A stretch of DNA of 37,280 nucleotides from Planctomycetota bacterium (lineage in GTDB: Bacteria > Planctomycetota > Phycisphaerae > UBA1845): the NCBI GenBank assembly GCA_016208685.1, contig JACQXM010000031.1:1-37280 (forward strand). Direction: 5' to 3'. Both the position numbers and the translations under genes were made by a program. The notes under the pieces were generated by a model. That model was not told where the DNA came from. It saw only the letters and a program-made list of their open reading frames with translations, and searched no databases. Numbering within the stretch: the first letter of the stretch is position 1; every line of letters starts with the position of its first letter. Shown here in pieces: positions 7,971 through 16,745 of this stretch.

Positions 7971-8612
7971 TCAATTCCCCTTTCCGGTCTCGACGGGCAT
8001 GTTCTTCGCCTCCCATTCCGAGAAGCCGCCGGGGTAGAGGAAGACGCGGTCGTACTCGATGCCCATCTCCATCAGGTCCCCGCAAAGGAAGATACTGTCT
8101 TCGCAGTCGCCGCCGCCGCAGTAGACGATGATCTTCTCCGCCGGTTGCACGTGCTCGAGCAAATGGTCCCGGTAGCGGTCAATATCGTAGTGGTCCGCCT
8201 GGATTGCCCCGGGAAGGTGCCCGGCCTCGTAAAGGTCGTCCTTGCGTGCATCGACCAGAACCCACAGACCCTGTTGGTGCTCCGGGGCCTTAAGGACGTC
8301 GGCCACGTCGTCAAACTGGATCTCCTGGTAGTTGTGCTTAGGGTGTTTCTTTGGCGGGGCTGCACGCGGCGGGTCGCCGTTCGTACCGGGCGCTGCCGGG
8401 GCGGGAGTGGACTTGGCGACGGCATCCCGCCGTTCGCCGGTCGCCGCGGCCAACCCCGGATCGGGGGACCGCGGCGCTGTCCCCTTGGAAAAGTAGTCCT
8501 TCGTTAGCGAGAGCGAACCTCGATCGCGAACGGCGTTGGACACCAGTCCGAGGGCGATTCCCGCTACCCCCAGAACCACCGCTTCCACCAGCGCCTTCTT
8601 GAGCTTGCTCAT
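7971..8612 (-). CDS. Membrane-anchored rhodanese-like sulfurtransferase
   Basis: 213 residues. An N-terminal membrane segment (~7-27) is followed by a Pro/Ala-rich linker and a rhodanese domain at ~95-205. The domain shows LWVLVDARKDDLYEAGHLPGA and the active-site loop VYCGGGDCEDS, with catalytic Cys165 and a second Cys170 in the loop, then FLYPGGFSEWE. The loop has an acidic D-C-E composition instead of the common CxxGxR, so the sulfur acceptor may differ from textbook rhodaneses. ATG 8612 has GGAG 6 bases upstream and begins the anchor helix; the frame to 8789 lacks support. It is the first gene of a two-gene operon with the DoxX/MauE-like protein. Confidence 0.88.
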   Translation of the reverse strand: MSKLKKALVEAVVLGVAGIALGLVSNAVRDRGSLSLTKDYFSKGTAPRSPDPGLAAATGERRDAVAKSTPAPAAPGTNGDPPRAAPPKKHPKHNYQEIQFDDVADVLKAPEHQQGLWVLVDARKDDLYEAGHLPGAIQADHYDIDRYRDHLLEHVQPAEKIIVYCGGGDCEDSIFLCGDLMEMGIEYDRVFLYPGGFSEWEAKNMPVETGKGN

Positions 8613-8976
8613 GACACGCTCCGCGACGCCCGGCCGGCGGGAAGCCAGGCGCGGGCCGACGGGCCACGCGGGCCATCCACGCCCACAGCCATACTTACGT
8701 ACGCGCCGCGCCGGGTCAACGGTTGGCGCCCCCTTCGTTGCGCGGAGGTGACAGCGGCTCGTCGGTGTGGGTTCGTTCAGGGGGAGCACCGTGCGGCACC
8801 GGAGGTGGCGCGCGGCGATCCGTGACCCGCGCAGTCCGATAGCCGCCGCGGGATCGTCGCGCCGGAGGACACTAGCCGGCTGAAAGGTGCCTGAAGCGGA
8901 CCTTCCGTTGCTGACTGCGGGTTCTTCGCCGCCTGGGATTGCATTCGCCGCCCCGCTTTGCTAAGGTACGATAATC
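8613..8976. other. Divergent intergenic region between rhodanese and composite secreted protein genes
   Basis: No gene is supported here. The right end carries a -10-like TACGAT (8967-8972) with a weak TTCGCC 17 bases upstream (8944-8949), which would start transcription near 8978 for the rightward gene. An alternative -10, GATAAT, is at 8970-8975. A promoter for the leftward rhodanese gene must also lie here but no convincing pair of boxes was found. Confidence 0.4.
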
Positions 8977-9108
8977 GGGACGCGGAACTTAGGCCCAGTT
9001 TCTGAGGGCGTGCCCAGGGACAAGGTAGTGACGGTGCGCCCGGTGGCGCCCCTGAGGAGCGGTTCCCCTGCGGGGTAGTGGGGCAGAAGTCTGCGTCCTA
9101 ACCCGTCA
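8977..9108 (+). ncRNA. Putative structured 5' leader RNA (class not recognised)
   Basis: A closing helix pairs 8977-8985 with 9091-9099 (core GGACGC / GCGTCC plus two G-U pairs). It encloses hairpins at 8993-9009, 9036-9049 (GCGCC-CGGT-GGCGC) and 9065-9075 (CCCC-TGC-GGGG). A further small stem at 9083-9094 (GCAG / CTGC) would compete with the closing helix. TGACGG (9029-9034) can also pair with CCGTCA (9103-9108), an alternative or pseudoknot. The element starts where transcription is predicted to start and ends ~10 bases before the AGAGGA ribosome-binding site of the next gene. It matches no riboswitch consensus I know. G+C-rich DNA folds easily, so this needs comparative support. Confidence 0.4.
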
Positions 9109-9132
9109 GCCAACAGCCAGAGGATTATGTTC

Positions 9133-12100
9133 ATGAAGAACCTCACCGACCGGTGCGCCGGCTTCCTGCTCGCGCTGGGCCTTGGGATTATTGTCTTCGC
9201 CGGCCAGGCGCCGGCGGCGCCGCAGACCTCGACGCCTGCGGACCATCCCCTGCGGAGTGGCCGCGTGTCGTTCGAGTTCGACGCCGCGACGCTGGAGACC
9301 CTGGGCTGGAGTTTTTCCTCCCGTGGTGAGTTCGATGACGCCGGCGGTCCGCGCGGCGCTGTGTTCGCGCTTGATGAAGGTTCCTACGTCACGCTGGAAC
9401 GCGGCGCGGTGCCGGTGGGGGGCGCCATCTTCGCCCGCGGCGCGCTGCTGCTGGACAACCGCGGCACCCGGATTCCCCTTGGCAACGTGCGCCTGTCCGT
9501 GGGTGAGGATGGGCGGTGGGTGCTGCGCAGCATGCTTGCGGCCGATACGCAGGGTGACGCCCTGGCGCTTACTTCGGTGTTCGTGGATCGTGCCGCGCCG
9601 GGCGGCGCGTTCCGCATGGCGGCGGAACTCTCGGTTACGGAGGCGTGGGCCCGCCGGCTGGAAGTTCCGCAGGCCGCGGGGCTGGTGATCGGTCGGATCG
9701 TGGTCGAGGCCGACGTCGTTCAGGCCTCGGCCGCCGCGGCACCACTCGTGCCCCAGGATTCCACCACCGGCTCAGCGCCCGGCGGCGGGCAGACCGTCGC
9801 GGCGGCCGGCCCCGATGTGATCGTAGGTGATCTTCACGAAACGGGAGCCTACGGGAGCTCCAGTGACATCGCTGCGTTTTCTGTGGGGACCATCTCCTGC
9901 AACATCGGCGGAGCCCCGCTTAACTGGTTCTCGAACACCAACCAGCACCCGGTGATCGGACAGAACATGTACCGGCTGCGCAACGGCCGGTTCGAACAGA
10001 TCGGCCAAAGCTGGCTTAAACACGGCTTCTTTGCGCTCTCCGGCACCCTGTGCAGCGGCCCCGGTGGTTGCACCGGCGACCCCAGCGGCCAGCATCTGGG
10101 CGTGGGCTGTTCCGACCCCTACTCCGCCTCGCTCAACGGCTCGCAGGGCAACCTCGGGCCCCGGTCTCAGGTGAACGCCTATACCGGGGTCTATCCCTAC
10201 CCCTGGTCGGCGCCCAGCGCTCCGCCCACCATCGGGCGGCGCTTGCAGGTGCATCATGCCGACCTCGACTCGAGCCTCAACCCCGGCGCGATTTATTACG
10301 TCGAAGGGCAGTACGTAACCCCCGATGACGCCGCGGCGGGGAACCAGAACAACAACGCGTCCTATCGCCGCGTTGTGGTGAGCGGCGGCCCGGGAAACTA
10401 CACCCTCGGCCTGAGCAGCACCACGCAGCGCGAACGACCGGCCATCCGCGCCTGGCGCGACAACGATCCGTCGGTCGTGGAGACCGACGTGCAGATTCCC
10501 GGCGACGGCATAATGTTGCTGGCGGCCAGGGCGACCGATCTGGGCGGCGGGATCTGGCGCTATGAATACGCGCTCCAGAATCTCAATTCCGATCGTTGCG
10601 CGGGCTCCTTCTCCGTGCCCCATTACCCCGGCGCCATCCTGACCAACGTGGGGTTCCACGACGTGGACTCGCACAGCGGCGAACCCTACGACCTGACGGA
10701 TTGGGTATCTGGTTCCACGGGGACGGCGGCGGAGTGGACCACGGACCCGTTCGCCGCCAACCCCAATGCCAACGCCGTGCGCTGGGGCACTCTCTACAAC
10801 TTCCGCTTTGACATCAGCGCGCCGCCCACGACCACCACGGTGACCATCGGCCTGTTCAAGCCGGGCTCACCGGCGTCGGTCGACGCCGTGTCGATCGGCC
10901 CAGTGCCGGTGCCGCCGGACTGCAACAACAACGGCATCGGCGACATGTGCGACATCGACTGCGGGCCGCCGGGCGGTTCGTGCGACGTTCCCGGTTGCGG
11001 ACAGAGCCAGGATTGCGCCCCCGACGGCGTGCCCGACGAGTGCGAGGCCGACGACGACAACGATCGCGTACCCAACTCCTGCGACCGCTGCCCCGGCTTC
11101 GACGACGCGCTGGACGCCGACCGCGACGATGTGCCCGACGCCTGCGACCGCTGTCCCGGCTTCGATGACCTGCTCGACGCCGACAACGATGGCGTGCCCA
11201 ATGACTGCGACAACTGTGTGACGCAGTACAACCCCTCGCAGTCGGACCAGGACAGCGACGGATTGGGCGATCCCTGCGACCCGGACTACTGCGATCCGCA
11301 GCCGGAGAATGAGCACTTCGCCACCGATCCCGGATGGACGGTGATCAACGCCGGCGCTACGTCCGGCGATTGGCAGTGGGGGGTTCCCATCGGCGGCGGA
11401 GACCGCTTCGATCCGCCCACGGACTTTGACGGAGGCGGCGCCTGCTACCTTACCGGCAACGCCGACGGCGACTCCGACGTGGACCTGGGCACCACGCGGC
11501 TGCTCAGCCCCGTTTACGACATCGCCCCCGGCACCGTGACCGTCAGCTACGCCTACTGGATGGGCACCAACGACGGCAACGGCGGCGATACCCTGCGGCT
11601 GGAGCTTTCAGACGACGGCGGCACCATCTGGACCACGGCCGCCACCCACTCTACGAACAGCCAGGCATGGGTCGTCAACAACGTCAACGCCCGCGCGCTG
11701 CTTCCCAACGCCGATAACCTCCGCTTGCGCTTCTCGGTCACCGACGGCGGCAGCCAGACCATCCTGGAGGCCGGCATCGACGCCGTCGAGGTCAGTGTGG
11801 ATTGCCTCTACGATTGCAGCGGCGGCGGCGTCTGCGACGACGGCAACCCCTGCACCGACAACATCTGCAACGCCGGCATCTGCGAATTCCCGATCAACGA
11901 TTCCCTTCCCTGCGACGACGGCGATGCCTGCACCATCGACGACGCCTGCGTGAACGGCACGTGCGTCGGCGGCGGCCCGGCCACCTGCACCGGCTTCTCC
12001 TGCACCGACTGCAACCAGAACGGCCTGACCGACCAGTGCGAAGGCCTGCCCGACTGCAACGGAAACCAGATTCCCGACAGTTGCGAGTACCAGGACTGCA

Positions 12101-13110
12101 ACGCCAACCTCATCAACGACGTGTGCGACATCGCCGGAGGCGCCAGCCAGGATTGCGACGGCGGGCCCATCGGCGCTGCGACGGGCGGGGCCGCCATCTT
12201 CGGCTCCCTCTGTTTCGCCTGTCACGGTGTAGACGGGTCGGGCGGCATCGGCCCGGATATCCGCGACCACACGCGGCTGGACATCCGCCGCAAACTCCTG
12301 CCCCCGACCACGCACCCCGGCGGCGCGCATCCCGAGTACACGCCCCAGGACTTCGCAGACCTCGAGGCCTTCCTGGCGTCCGCGGGAAGCCGTGGCCGAC
12401 CCGACGGCGTGCCCGACGAATGCCAGACCGTCAGCGATTGTGACGGCGACGGCGCCAGCGACGGCTGCGAGCTCGAGGTGGGCACGCAGTTGGACGCGGA
12501 TTACGACGGGTTGCCGGACATCTGCCTGCGCTTCAGTCCTGTCGTCGCCGACGGCGCTCGCAAGAACCGTTACGTCTCCTTCACCCCCGGCACGATCTCC
12601 GGCGCCGGCTACACGCAGGCGCTGCGCGTGACTTCGCCGACCTACCCCGGCTTCCTGCGCTGGGTCGATCTGCCGGACGCGAATGGGCTCTCCCGGCTGG
12701 CCTGCGACCCCGTTTACCGCGACTGGGGCACTACGATGATCCACGTAGGCGACCAGGGCGTAGTGCCCAACGCTGCCTACGTGGTGCAGGGGGTGCGCAG
12801 CGACGTACCCGCGGCCGACGAGGTCTACTACACCGATCCGGTAACCCTCTTCACCGTCGCCCGCTGGGGCGACACTGTCGGCATCCTGGGCGGGGGCGGT
12901 TGGGAAGCGCCGAACGACGTGGTGAACTTCAACGACATCATCGCCTGTTTGCAGCGGTTCCTGGGCGCGGGCACGGCGCCGCCGCTGCCCTGGGTGGATA
13001 TGGACGGCGAGGTCCCCAGTAAGGGGATTAACTTCACCGATATTCAGCAGATCGTGCTGGCGTTCCAGGGCGCCTCATATCCCTTCGGCGCGCCGGCACT
13101 CTGCCCGTAG
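9133..13110 (+). CDS. Large composite secreted protein: TSP3-type calcium repeats, embedded cytochrome c site, dockerin-like tail
   Basis: 1325 residues. ATG 9133 is chosen over ATG 9127 because AGAGGA (9119-9124) lies 8 bases upstream. The signal peptide ends near APAAP. Residues ~220-590 form a conserved-looking domain of unknown function (DVIVGDL, TNQHPVIGQNMYRL, WLKHGFF). Next come Cys/Asp-rich calcium-binding repeats (~596-724, CDRCPGFDD units), a beta-sandwich (~730-890), a second Cys-rich stretch (DCNQNGLTDQCE type), a c-type haem site CFACH (Cys1027, Cys1030, His1031), and a C-terminal dockerin-like pair (VNFNDI, INFTDI). No Met is seen at the usual distal position; His1061 and His1066 are nearby. 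Probably exported and surface-bound; substrate unknown. Confidence 0.88.
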   Translation: MKNLTDRCAGFLLALGLGIIVFAGQAPAAPQTSTPADHPLRSGRVSFEFDAATLETLGWSFSSRGEFDDAGGPRGAVFALDEGSYVTLERGAVPVGGAIFARGALLLDNRGTRIPLGNVRLSVGEDGRWVLRSMLAADTQGDALALTSVFVDRAAPGGAFRMAAELSVTEAWARRLEVPQAAGLVIGRIVVEADVVQASAAAAPLVPQDSTTGSAPGGGQTVAAAGPDVIVGDLHETGAYGSSSDIAAFSVGTISCNIGGAPLNWFSNTNQHPVIGQNMYRLRNGRFEQIGQSWLKHGFFALSGTLCSGPGGCTGDPSGQHLGVGCSDPYSASLNGSQGNLGPRSQVNAYTGVYPYPWSAPSAPPTIGRRLQVHHADLDSSLNPGAIYYVEGQYVTPDDAAAGNQNNNASYRRVVVSGGPGNYTLGLSSTTQRERPAIRAWRDNDPSVVETDVQIPGDGIMLLAARATDLGGGIWRYEYALQNLNSDRCAGSFSVPHYPGAILTNVGFHDVDSHSGEPYDLTDWVSGSTGTAAEWTTDPFAANPNANAVRWGTLYNFRFDISAPPTTTTVTIGLFKPGSPASVDAVSIGPVPVPPDCNNNGIGDMCDIDCGPPGGSCDVPGCGQSQDCAPDGVPDECEADDDNDRVPNSCDRCPGFDDALDADRDDVPDACDRCPGFDDLLDADNDGVPNDCDNCVTQYNPSQSDQDSDGLGDPCDPDYCDPQPENEHFATDPGWTVINAGATSGDWQWGVPIGGGDRFDPPTDFDGGGACYLTGNADGDSDVDLGTTRLLSPVYDIAPGTVTVSYAYWMGTNDGNGGDTLRLELSDDGGTIWTTAATHSTNSQAWVVNNVNARALLPNADNLRLRFSVTDGGSQTILEAGIDAVEVSVDCLYDCSGGGVCDDGNPCTDNICNAGICEFPINDSLPCDDGDACTIDDACVNGTCVGGGPATCTGFSCTDCNQNGLTDQCEGLPDCNGNQIPDSCEYQDCNANLINDVCDIAGGASQDCDGGPIGAATGGAAIFGSLCFACHGVDGSGGIGPDIRDHTRLDIRRKLLPPTTHPGGAHPEYTPQDFADLEAFLASAGSRGRPDGVPDECQTVSDCDGDGASDGCELEVGTQLDADYDGLPDICLRFSPVVADGARKNRYVSFTPGTISGAGYTQALRVTSPTYPGFLRWVDLPDANGLSRLACDPVYRDWGTTMIHVGDQGVVPNAAYVVQGVRSDVPAADEVYYTDPVTLFTVARWGDTVGILGGGGWEAPNDVVNFNDIIACLQRFLGAGTAPPLPWVDMDGEVPSKGINFTDIQQIVLAFQGASYPFGAPALCP
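11080..11205 (+). repeat. Two tandem 63-bp units encoding calcium-binding repeats
   Basis: Units at 11080-11142 and 11143-11205 encode 21-residue copies beginning CDRCPGFDD and containing DADxDxVPxxC. A partial third unit (CDNC) begins at 11206. These are thrombospondin-type-3-like calcium loops inside the composite secreted protein; the high DNA identity suggests recent unit duplication. Confidence 0.75.
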
Positions 13111-13144
13111 CAGCCCGTGGCGAAAAGCGGCCTACGCGATGTAG

Positions 13145-13474
13145 CACGGGCATCCTGCCCGTGAAACCATGGGCTGGAAGCCCATGCCACGAGTTGTGCT
13201 AGGGCTACAGCGCAGCCCACCCTTAGGGTGGCATGGCCAAGCGCAGCGCCGCCATGCCCAGGGAAGACATGCCGGCGCACGGCTGTGCCGTGCTTGGGAA
13301 TGCGACCCGACCCACCGACTCGGATGCGTCGAAGCACAGGGGCTTTCTCGCGGTTGCGGTTCGCCGTCCGGGCCGCTAGCCTTGGCACGTCCGGTTGCGC
13401 GGGGCGCTGCCGCGCGCGATAGGCACGCAGACCCGAGCGATACGACGGCAACGGATGCCGTGCCGGAAGCACGG
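13145..13474. repeat. Cluster of six REP-like short palindromes
   Basis: Perfect inverted repeats lie in the gap after the composite protein gene: CACGGGCA/TGCCCGTG (13145-13163), CATGGGCT/AGCCCATG (13168-13186), CCACCC/GGGTGG (13217-13231), GGCATGGC/GCCATGCC (13230-13258), GCACGGC/GCCGTGC (13277-13293) and CCGTGC/GCACGG (13458-13474). Several share a GCACGG core. The region codes for nothing credible and no gpmI promoter stands out. Such elements can terminate transcription or stabilise mRNA ends; that is inference. Confidence 0.65.
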
Positions 13475-13506
13475 TCGCACGCTGTCCTTGAAGCCCGCGA
13501 AAGCGT

Positions 13507-15120
13507 ATGCCGCCAATCCCCCACAGCCCGGTGGTTCTCATCGTCCGCGACGGATGGGGCGCCAATCCCCATCCGGAGTGGAACCACGCCAACGCCGTAC
13601 ACCTGGCACGCACGCCCGTGGATGACGGCCTGATGGCCGCCTACCCGCACGTGCTCATCCACACCAGCGGCAACGACGTCGGCCTGCCGGAGGGCGTCAT
13701 GGGCAACAGCGAAGTGGGGCATCAGAACATCGGCGCCGGGCGCGTCGTCGAACAGGAGATCATGCGCATCACCGGGCGCATCCGCGACGGAGCCTTCTTC
13801 CGCAACCCCGGGCTGCTCGGCGCTTACGAGCGCGCGGCGCAGCGCGGCGGCGCGGTGCACATCATGGGTCTGTGCAGCGACGGCCGGGTGCACAGCGATC
13901 TGGAACACCTCTACGGCCTGCTGGAGCTGGCCCGCAGGGCGCGATTCCCCGGAGATCGCGTTTTCATCCACGCCTTCACCGACGGCCGCGACACACCGCC
14001 CACCGCCGGTCTGGGGTACCTCGAACAGATCGAGGCCAGGTGCCGCGACATCGGCGTCGGCCGCCTGGCTACCGTGGTCGGGCGCTACTACGCGATGGAT
14101 CGCGACAACCGCTGGGACCGGGTGGAGAAGGCCTATCGCCTGCTCGTGCACGGCGAGGGGGAAGGGTACGCCTCGGCCGGCCAGGCGCTGCGGCATTATT
14201 ACGATCATCCCACCGAGTCGAGCCGCTCGGGCGACGAGTTCGTCGTGCCCAGCGTCATCGCGGCGGGAGGCGGGCCGCCGGCGACGATTCGCGACGGCGA
14301 CAGTGTCATCTTCTTCAACTACCGAGGGGATCGCCCCCGTGAGCTGAGCAAGGCGTTCGTGCTCGATGCGTTCCCCATGGCGGACCCTGCCCGCGGCGGC
14401 GCGACGCTGGGCTTCGATCGCGGCCGCAAGGTCGACGTGCACTTTGTCACCATGACCGCGTACGAGACCGGCCTGCCCGTGCACGTGGCGTTCGACAAGC
14501 CGGAGAAGATGGCCGACATCCTCGGCGCCTGCGTGGCCGACCGCGGCCTGACGCAGTTTCGCTGCGCCGAAACCGAAAAGTACCCGCACGTGACCTTCTT
14601 CTTCAATGATTACCGCGACGAGCCGTTCCCCGGCGAGGAGCGACAGCTCATCCCCTCGCCGCGCGGCATCACCACCTACGACCAGAAGCCGGAGATGTCC
14701 GCCTACGAAGTCACCAATGCGGTCCTGGCGCGGCTGGCGGCGCGCGATGACGCCCTACTGGTCATCAACTACGCCAACGGCGACATGGTCGGCCACACCG
14801 GCCGGCTGGACGCCGCCATCCGCGCCGTGGAGACCGTCGACGAGTGCGTCGGCCGCGTGGTGCAGGCGGTGCAGCGCAAGGGCGGCGGCCTCATCGTCAC
14901 CGCCGACCACGGCAACTGCGAGCAGATGATCGACCCCGCCACCGGCGGCCCGCACACGGCGCACACCACCTACGACGTGGAACTGATCGTCGTCGACGAT
15001 CGCTTCCGCGGGCGGCGCCTGCGCAGCGGCGGCCGCCTCGCCGACATCGCCCCCACGGCGCTGACGATGCTCGAGCTTCCGATCCCAGGGCCGATGAGCG
15101 GTTCGTCCTTGCTGGCGTAG
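13507..15120 (+). CDS. gpmI: 2,3-bisphosphoglycerate-independent phosphoglycerate mutase
   Basis: 537 residues, close to the usual ~510. It interconverts 3- and 2-phosphoglycerate in glycolysis and gluconeogenesis through a phosphoserine. The alkaline-phosphatase-fold metal site starts with VRDGWG, and the nucleophile Ser68 lies in GVMGNSEVGHQNIGAGR. Other family blocks are GLCSDGRVHSD, HAFTDGRDTPP, VVGRYYAMDRDNRWDR, NYRGDRPRE, NYANGDMVGHTG and TADHGNCEQM. All metal-binding residues appear present. The ATG has no obvious Shine-Dalgarno sequence. Two small oddities: VRDGWG instead of the common LDGWG, and a Pro-rich N-terminus (MPPIPHSP). Downstream lies an unrelated, probably acquired gene. 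Confidence 0.97.
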   Translation: MPPIPHSPVVLIVRDGWGANPHPEWNHANAVHLARTPVDDGLMAAYPHVLIHTSGNDVGLPEGVMGNSEVGHQNIGAGRVVEQEIMRITGRIRDGAFFRNPGLLGAYERAAQRGGAVHIMGLCSDGRVHSDLEHLYGLLELARRARFPGDRVFIHAFTDGRDTPPTAGLGYLEQIEARCRDIGVGRLATVVGRYYAMDRDNRWDRVEKAYRLLVHGEGEGYASAGQALRHYYDHPTESSRSGDEFVVPSVIAAGGGPPATIRDGDSVIFFNYRGDRPRELSKAFVLDAFPMADPARGGATLGFDRGRKVDVHFVTMTAYETGLPVHVAFDKPEKMADILGACVADRGLTQFRCAETEKYPHVTFFFNDYRDEPFPGEERQLIPSPRGITTYDQKPEMSAYEVTNAVLARLAARDDALLVINYANGDMVGHTGRLDAAIRAVETVDECVGRVVQAVQRKGGGLIVTADHGNCEQMIDPATGGPHTAHTTYDVELIVVDDRFRGRRLRSGGRLADIAPTALTMLELPIPGPMSGSSLLA

Positions 15121-15183
15121 CGACGGCATACGACATGTGCCGATCCTCGGACGCCTCTGTTCGCCGGATGGCGGGCCTATCCG

Positions 15184-15211
15184 TTGACCCAGGTCGAGGA
15201 GTTTGGACAAT
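15184..15211 (+). promoter_or_regulatory. Candidate promoter for the FRG-domain gene
   Basis: TTGACC (15184-15189) and GACAAT (15206-15211) are 16 bases apart. The ~130-base leader that follows contains TGCGAG/CTCGCA (3-base loop) and GTGAGT/ACTCAC (6-base loop), the latter just before the gene's AGGGA ribosome-binding site. Confidence 0.45.
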
Positions 15212-15345
15212 GCCCACTGGGCGCAGAATGCGAGTTCCTCGCACCTCCGCGCCTAGGACCCTGCGCGCGACCGGCTCAGAAAACGGAAACACCGCGAGTG
15301 AGTGTGCCAACTCACATTCGGGGCTTGTTTTCAGGGAACACTAGC

Positions 15346-16317
15346 ATGGTGCAACGTGAGATTAGAGAAGGCTGGTGGGTCGTACGGTGGCCGGGAGATG
15401 ACCAATACCGTGTGGTCGAATTCGTAAGAATCCACGCCGGCGGCGGAAGCAGCGCGTGGGGTTACCGCGCAAACGAAGGAGAATCCCCGACGCCGCTTCC
15501 ATCCGAATGCGGGCGGACGCTTGAGCTTAATGCGAGTCCGGTACACGTAGTGAGGACGCTTTCGCAGCTGATCGACGAGTCCCGATGCTTTGGAAGTACC
15601 GCTTTCTATCGCGGGCATCGTCGATTCGATTGGAGACTTACCCCATCTGCGTTCAGGAGTTCCTGCGCGGGTGATGAGCGGTCGATGCTCAATGATTTTC
15701 GCAACCGGGCACCGGTGCGCCATTCAGGATGTCCCGACGAACAGGATTTGTGCAGCTGGATGTCGCTGGCACAACACTACGGCCTTCCAACGCGCCTGCT
15801 CGACTGGACTCTGTCGCCACTCGTAGCCGCGTATTTCGCGACCGACCCCGATGAGAAAGATGACGCGATTTTTGGGTCGATCCGCGTGCTTAATCCGATC
15901 CGACTTAACGAGCTCGTCAAGGAGGGCCCCGGCCTGCTTTGCTTCACTACTGGTAACCAGGCCGTAAGCGAACTGGTGACACCCGCGTTTGACGACGCTG
16001 TCGCGGAAGTCCGCAAGATTGTCGCGGTCCTGCCCGCCGAGCATGACCTCCGGCTATTTGTACAACAGTCGGTATTTACGCTCCACGGGTGTGCACTTGA
16101 TCTCGACGATTGGTTAACGGAGTCGATCCCAGACGAGAGAGAGTTGTCACATTTCAGACTGTTTGCGGTCATTCCTCCCGGAACCAAACGCGCATTGCGG
16201 GCGGACCTCGACAGACTCGGCATTAACGAGGCCACGCTGTTCCCTGACCTCAGCAACCTTGCGCGATACGTCGCCAGGGATCCGCGGAACCGGAAAAAGA
16301 GTGTACCGCCGCATTAA
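15346..16317 (+). CDS. FRG-domain protein
   Basis: 323 residues from ATG 15346, preceded by AGGGA at ~8 bases. The frame extends to 15184, but that part overlaps the promoter and shows no conserved sequence. The FRG domain is clear: AFYRGHRRFDWRLTPSAFR, then LAQHYGLPTRLLDWTLSPLVAAYFAT. Biochemical function of the domain is not settled; many family members sit in mobile or defence-associated regions. Sampled lines are about 53-58% G+C, well below the flanking ~68%, with A/T-ending codons, which points to recent acquisition. No partner gene is adjacent, so it may act alone. An inverted repeat at 16381-16411 follows. Confidence 0.85.
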   Translation: MVQREIREGWWVVRWPGDDQYRVVEFVRIHAGGGSSAWGYRANEGESPTPLPSECGRTLELNASPVHVVRTLSQLIDESRCFGSTAFYRGHRRFDWRLTPSAFRSSCAGDERSMLNDFRNRAPVRHSGCPDEQDLCSWMSLAQHYGLPTRLLDWTLSPLVAAYFATDPDEKDDAIFGSIRVLNPIRLNELVKEGPGLLCFTTGNQAVSELVTPAFDDAVAEVRKIVAVLPAEHDLRLFVQQSVFTLHGCALDLDDWLTESIPDERELSHFRLFAVIPPGTKRALRADLDRLGINEATLFPDLSNLARYVARDPRNRKKSVPPH

Positions 16318-16745
16318 CCATCCACGCCCAGTTTCCCGTCGCAAGAGTCGAAGGACGTCTCGCACTGCATGACTGGGTGGCCGATTCTTTCAACGGGGCG
16401 AGCCGAATCGGGCGTCGAATGAACGGGGATTAGGGAAGCCAAGCCGCGACCGCCTGCCCTTCACGCTGCGCGCCAATGTCCGGCGGATCCGGGCAGCCGA
16501 CGCAGGCGAGGCTATGACGAGCAATCCGTACCGCGACAGTATGGAGCGGTTCCGGTGTGTAGTTCCTTCCTGCGATCGGCCCCTCGCCAGTGCCGCGGGA
16601 CTGGCTCACCAACCCGTCAACTCGGCACACGCAGCGCATCGGAGGTACCGTCCATTGTAAGGACAGGTGCGAGCTCCACCCGACGTGCCCGGCAGGTTCC
16701 GCCTTCACGCGGTCTCGGCTGCCCCGCCGCCTTGACGTACGCGCC
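16318..16745. other. Intergenic region after the FRG gene
   Basis: No gene is supported in these ~430 bp. One perfect 7-bp inverted repeat, CCGATTC (16381-16387) and GAATCGG (16405-16411), lies ~65 bp past the FRG stop and could be a weak terminator, though no T-run follows. The rest looks like degraded or non-coding sequence between two genes that point toward each other. Confidence 0.4.

Noticed and set aside
8977..9108. Assignment of the leader to a known riboswitch (c-di-GMP, SAH, cobalamin)
   Set aside because: Partial similarities such as GAGGAGCG or GGGACGC were seen, but none of the conserved cores of those classes is present.
13145..13474. CRISPR array or phage attachment sites in the palindrome cluster
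   Set aside because: Repeats are palindromes of different sequence, not regularly spaced direct repeats; no spacers or cas genes.
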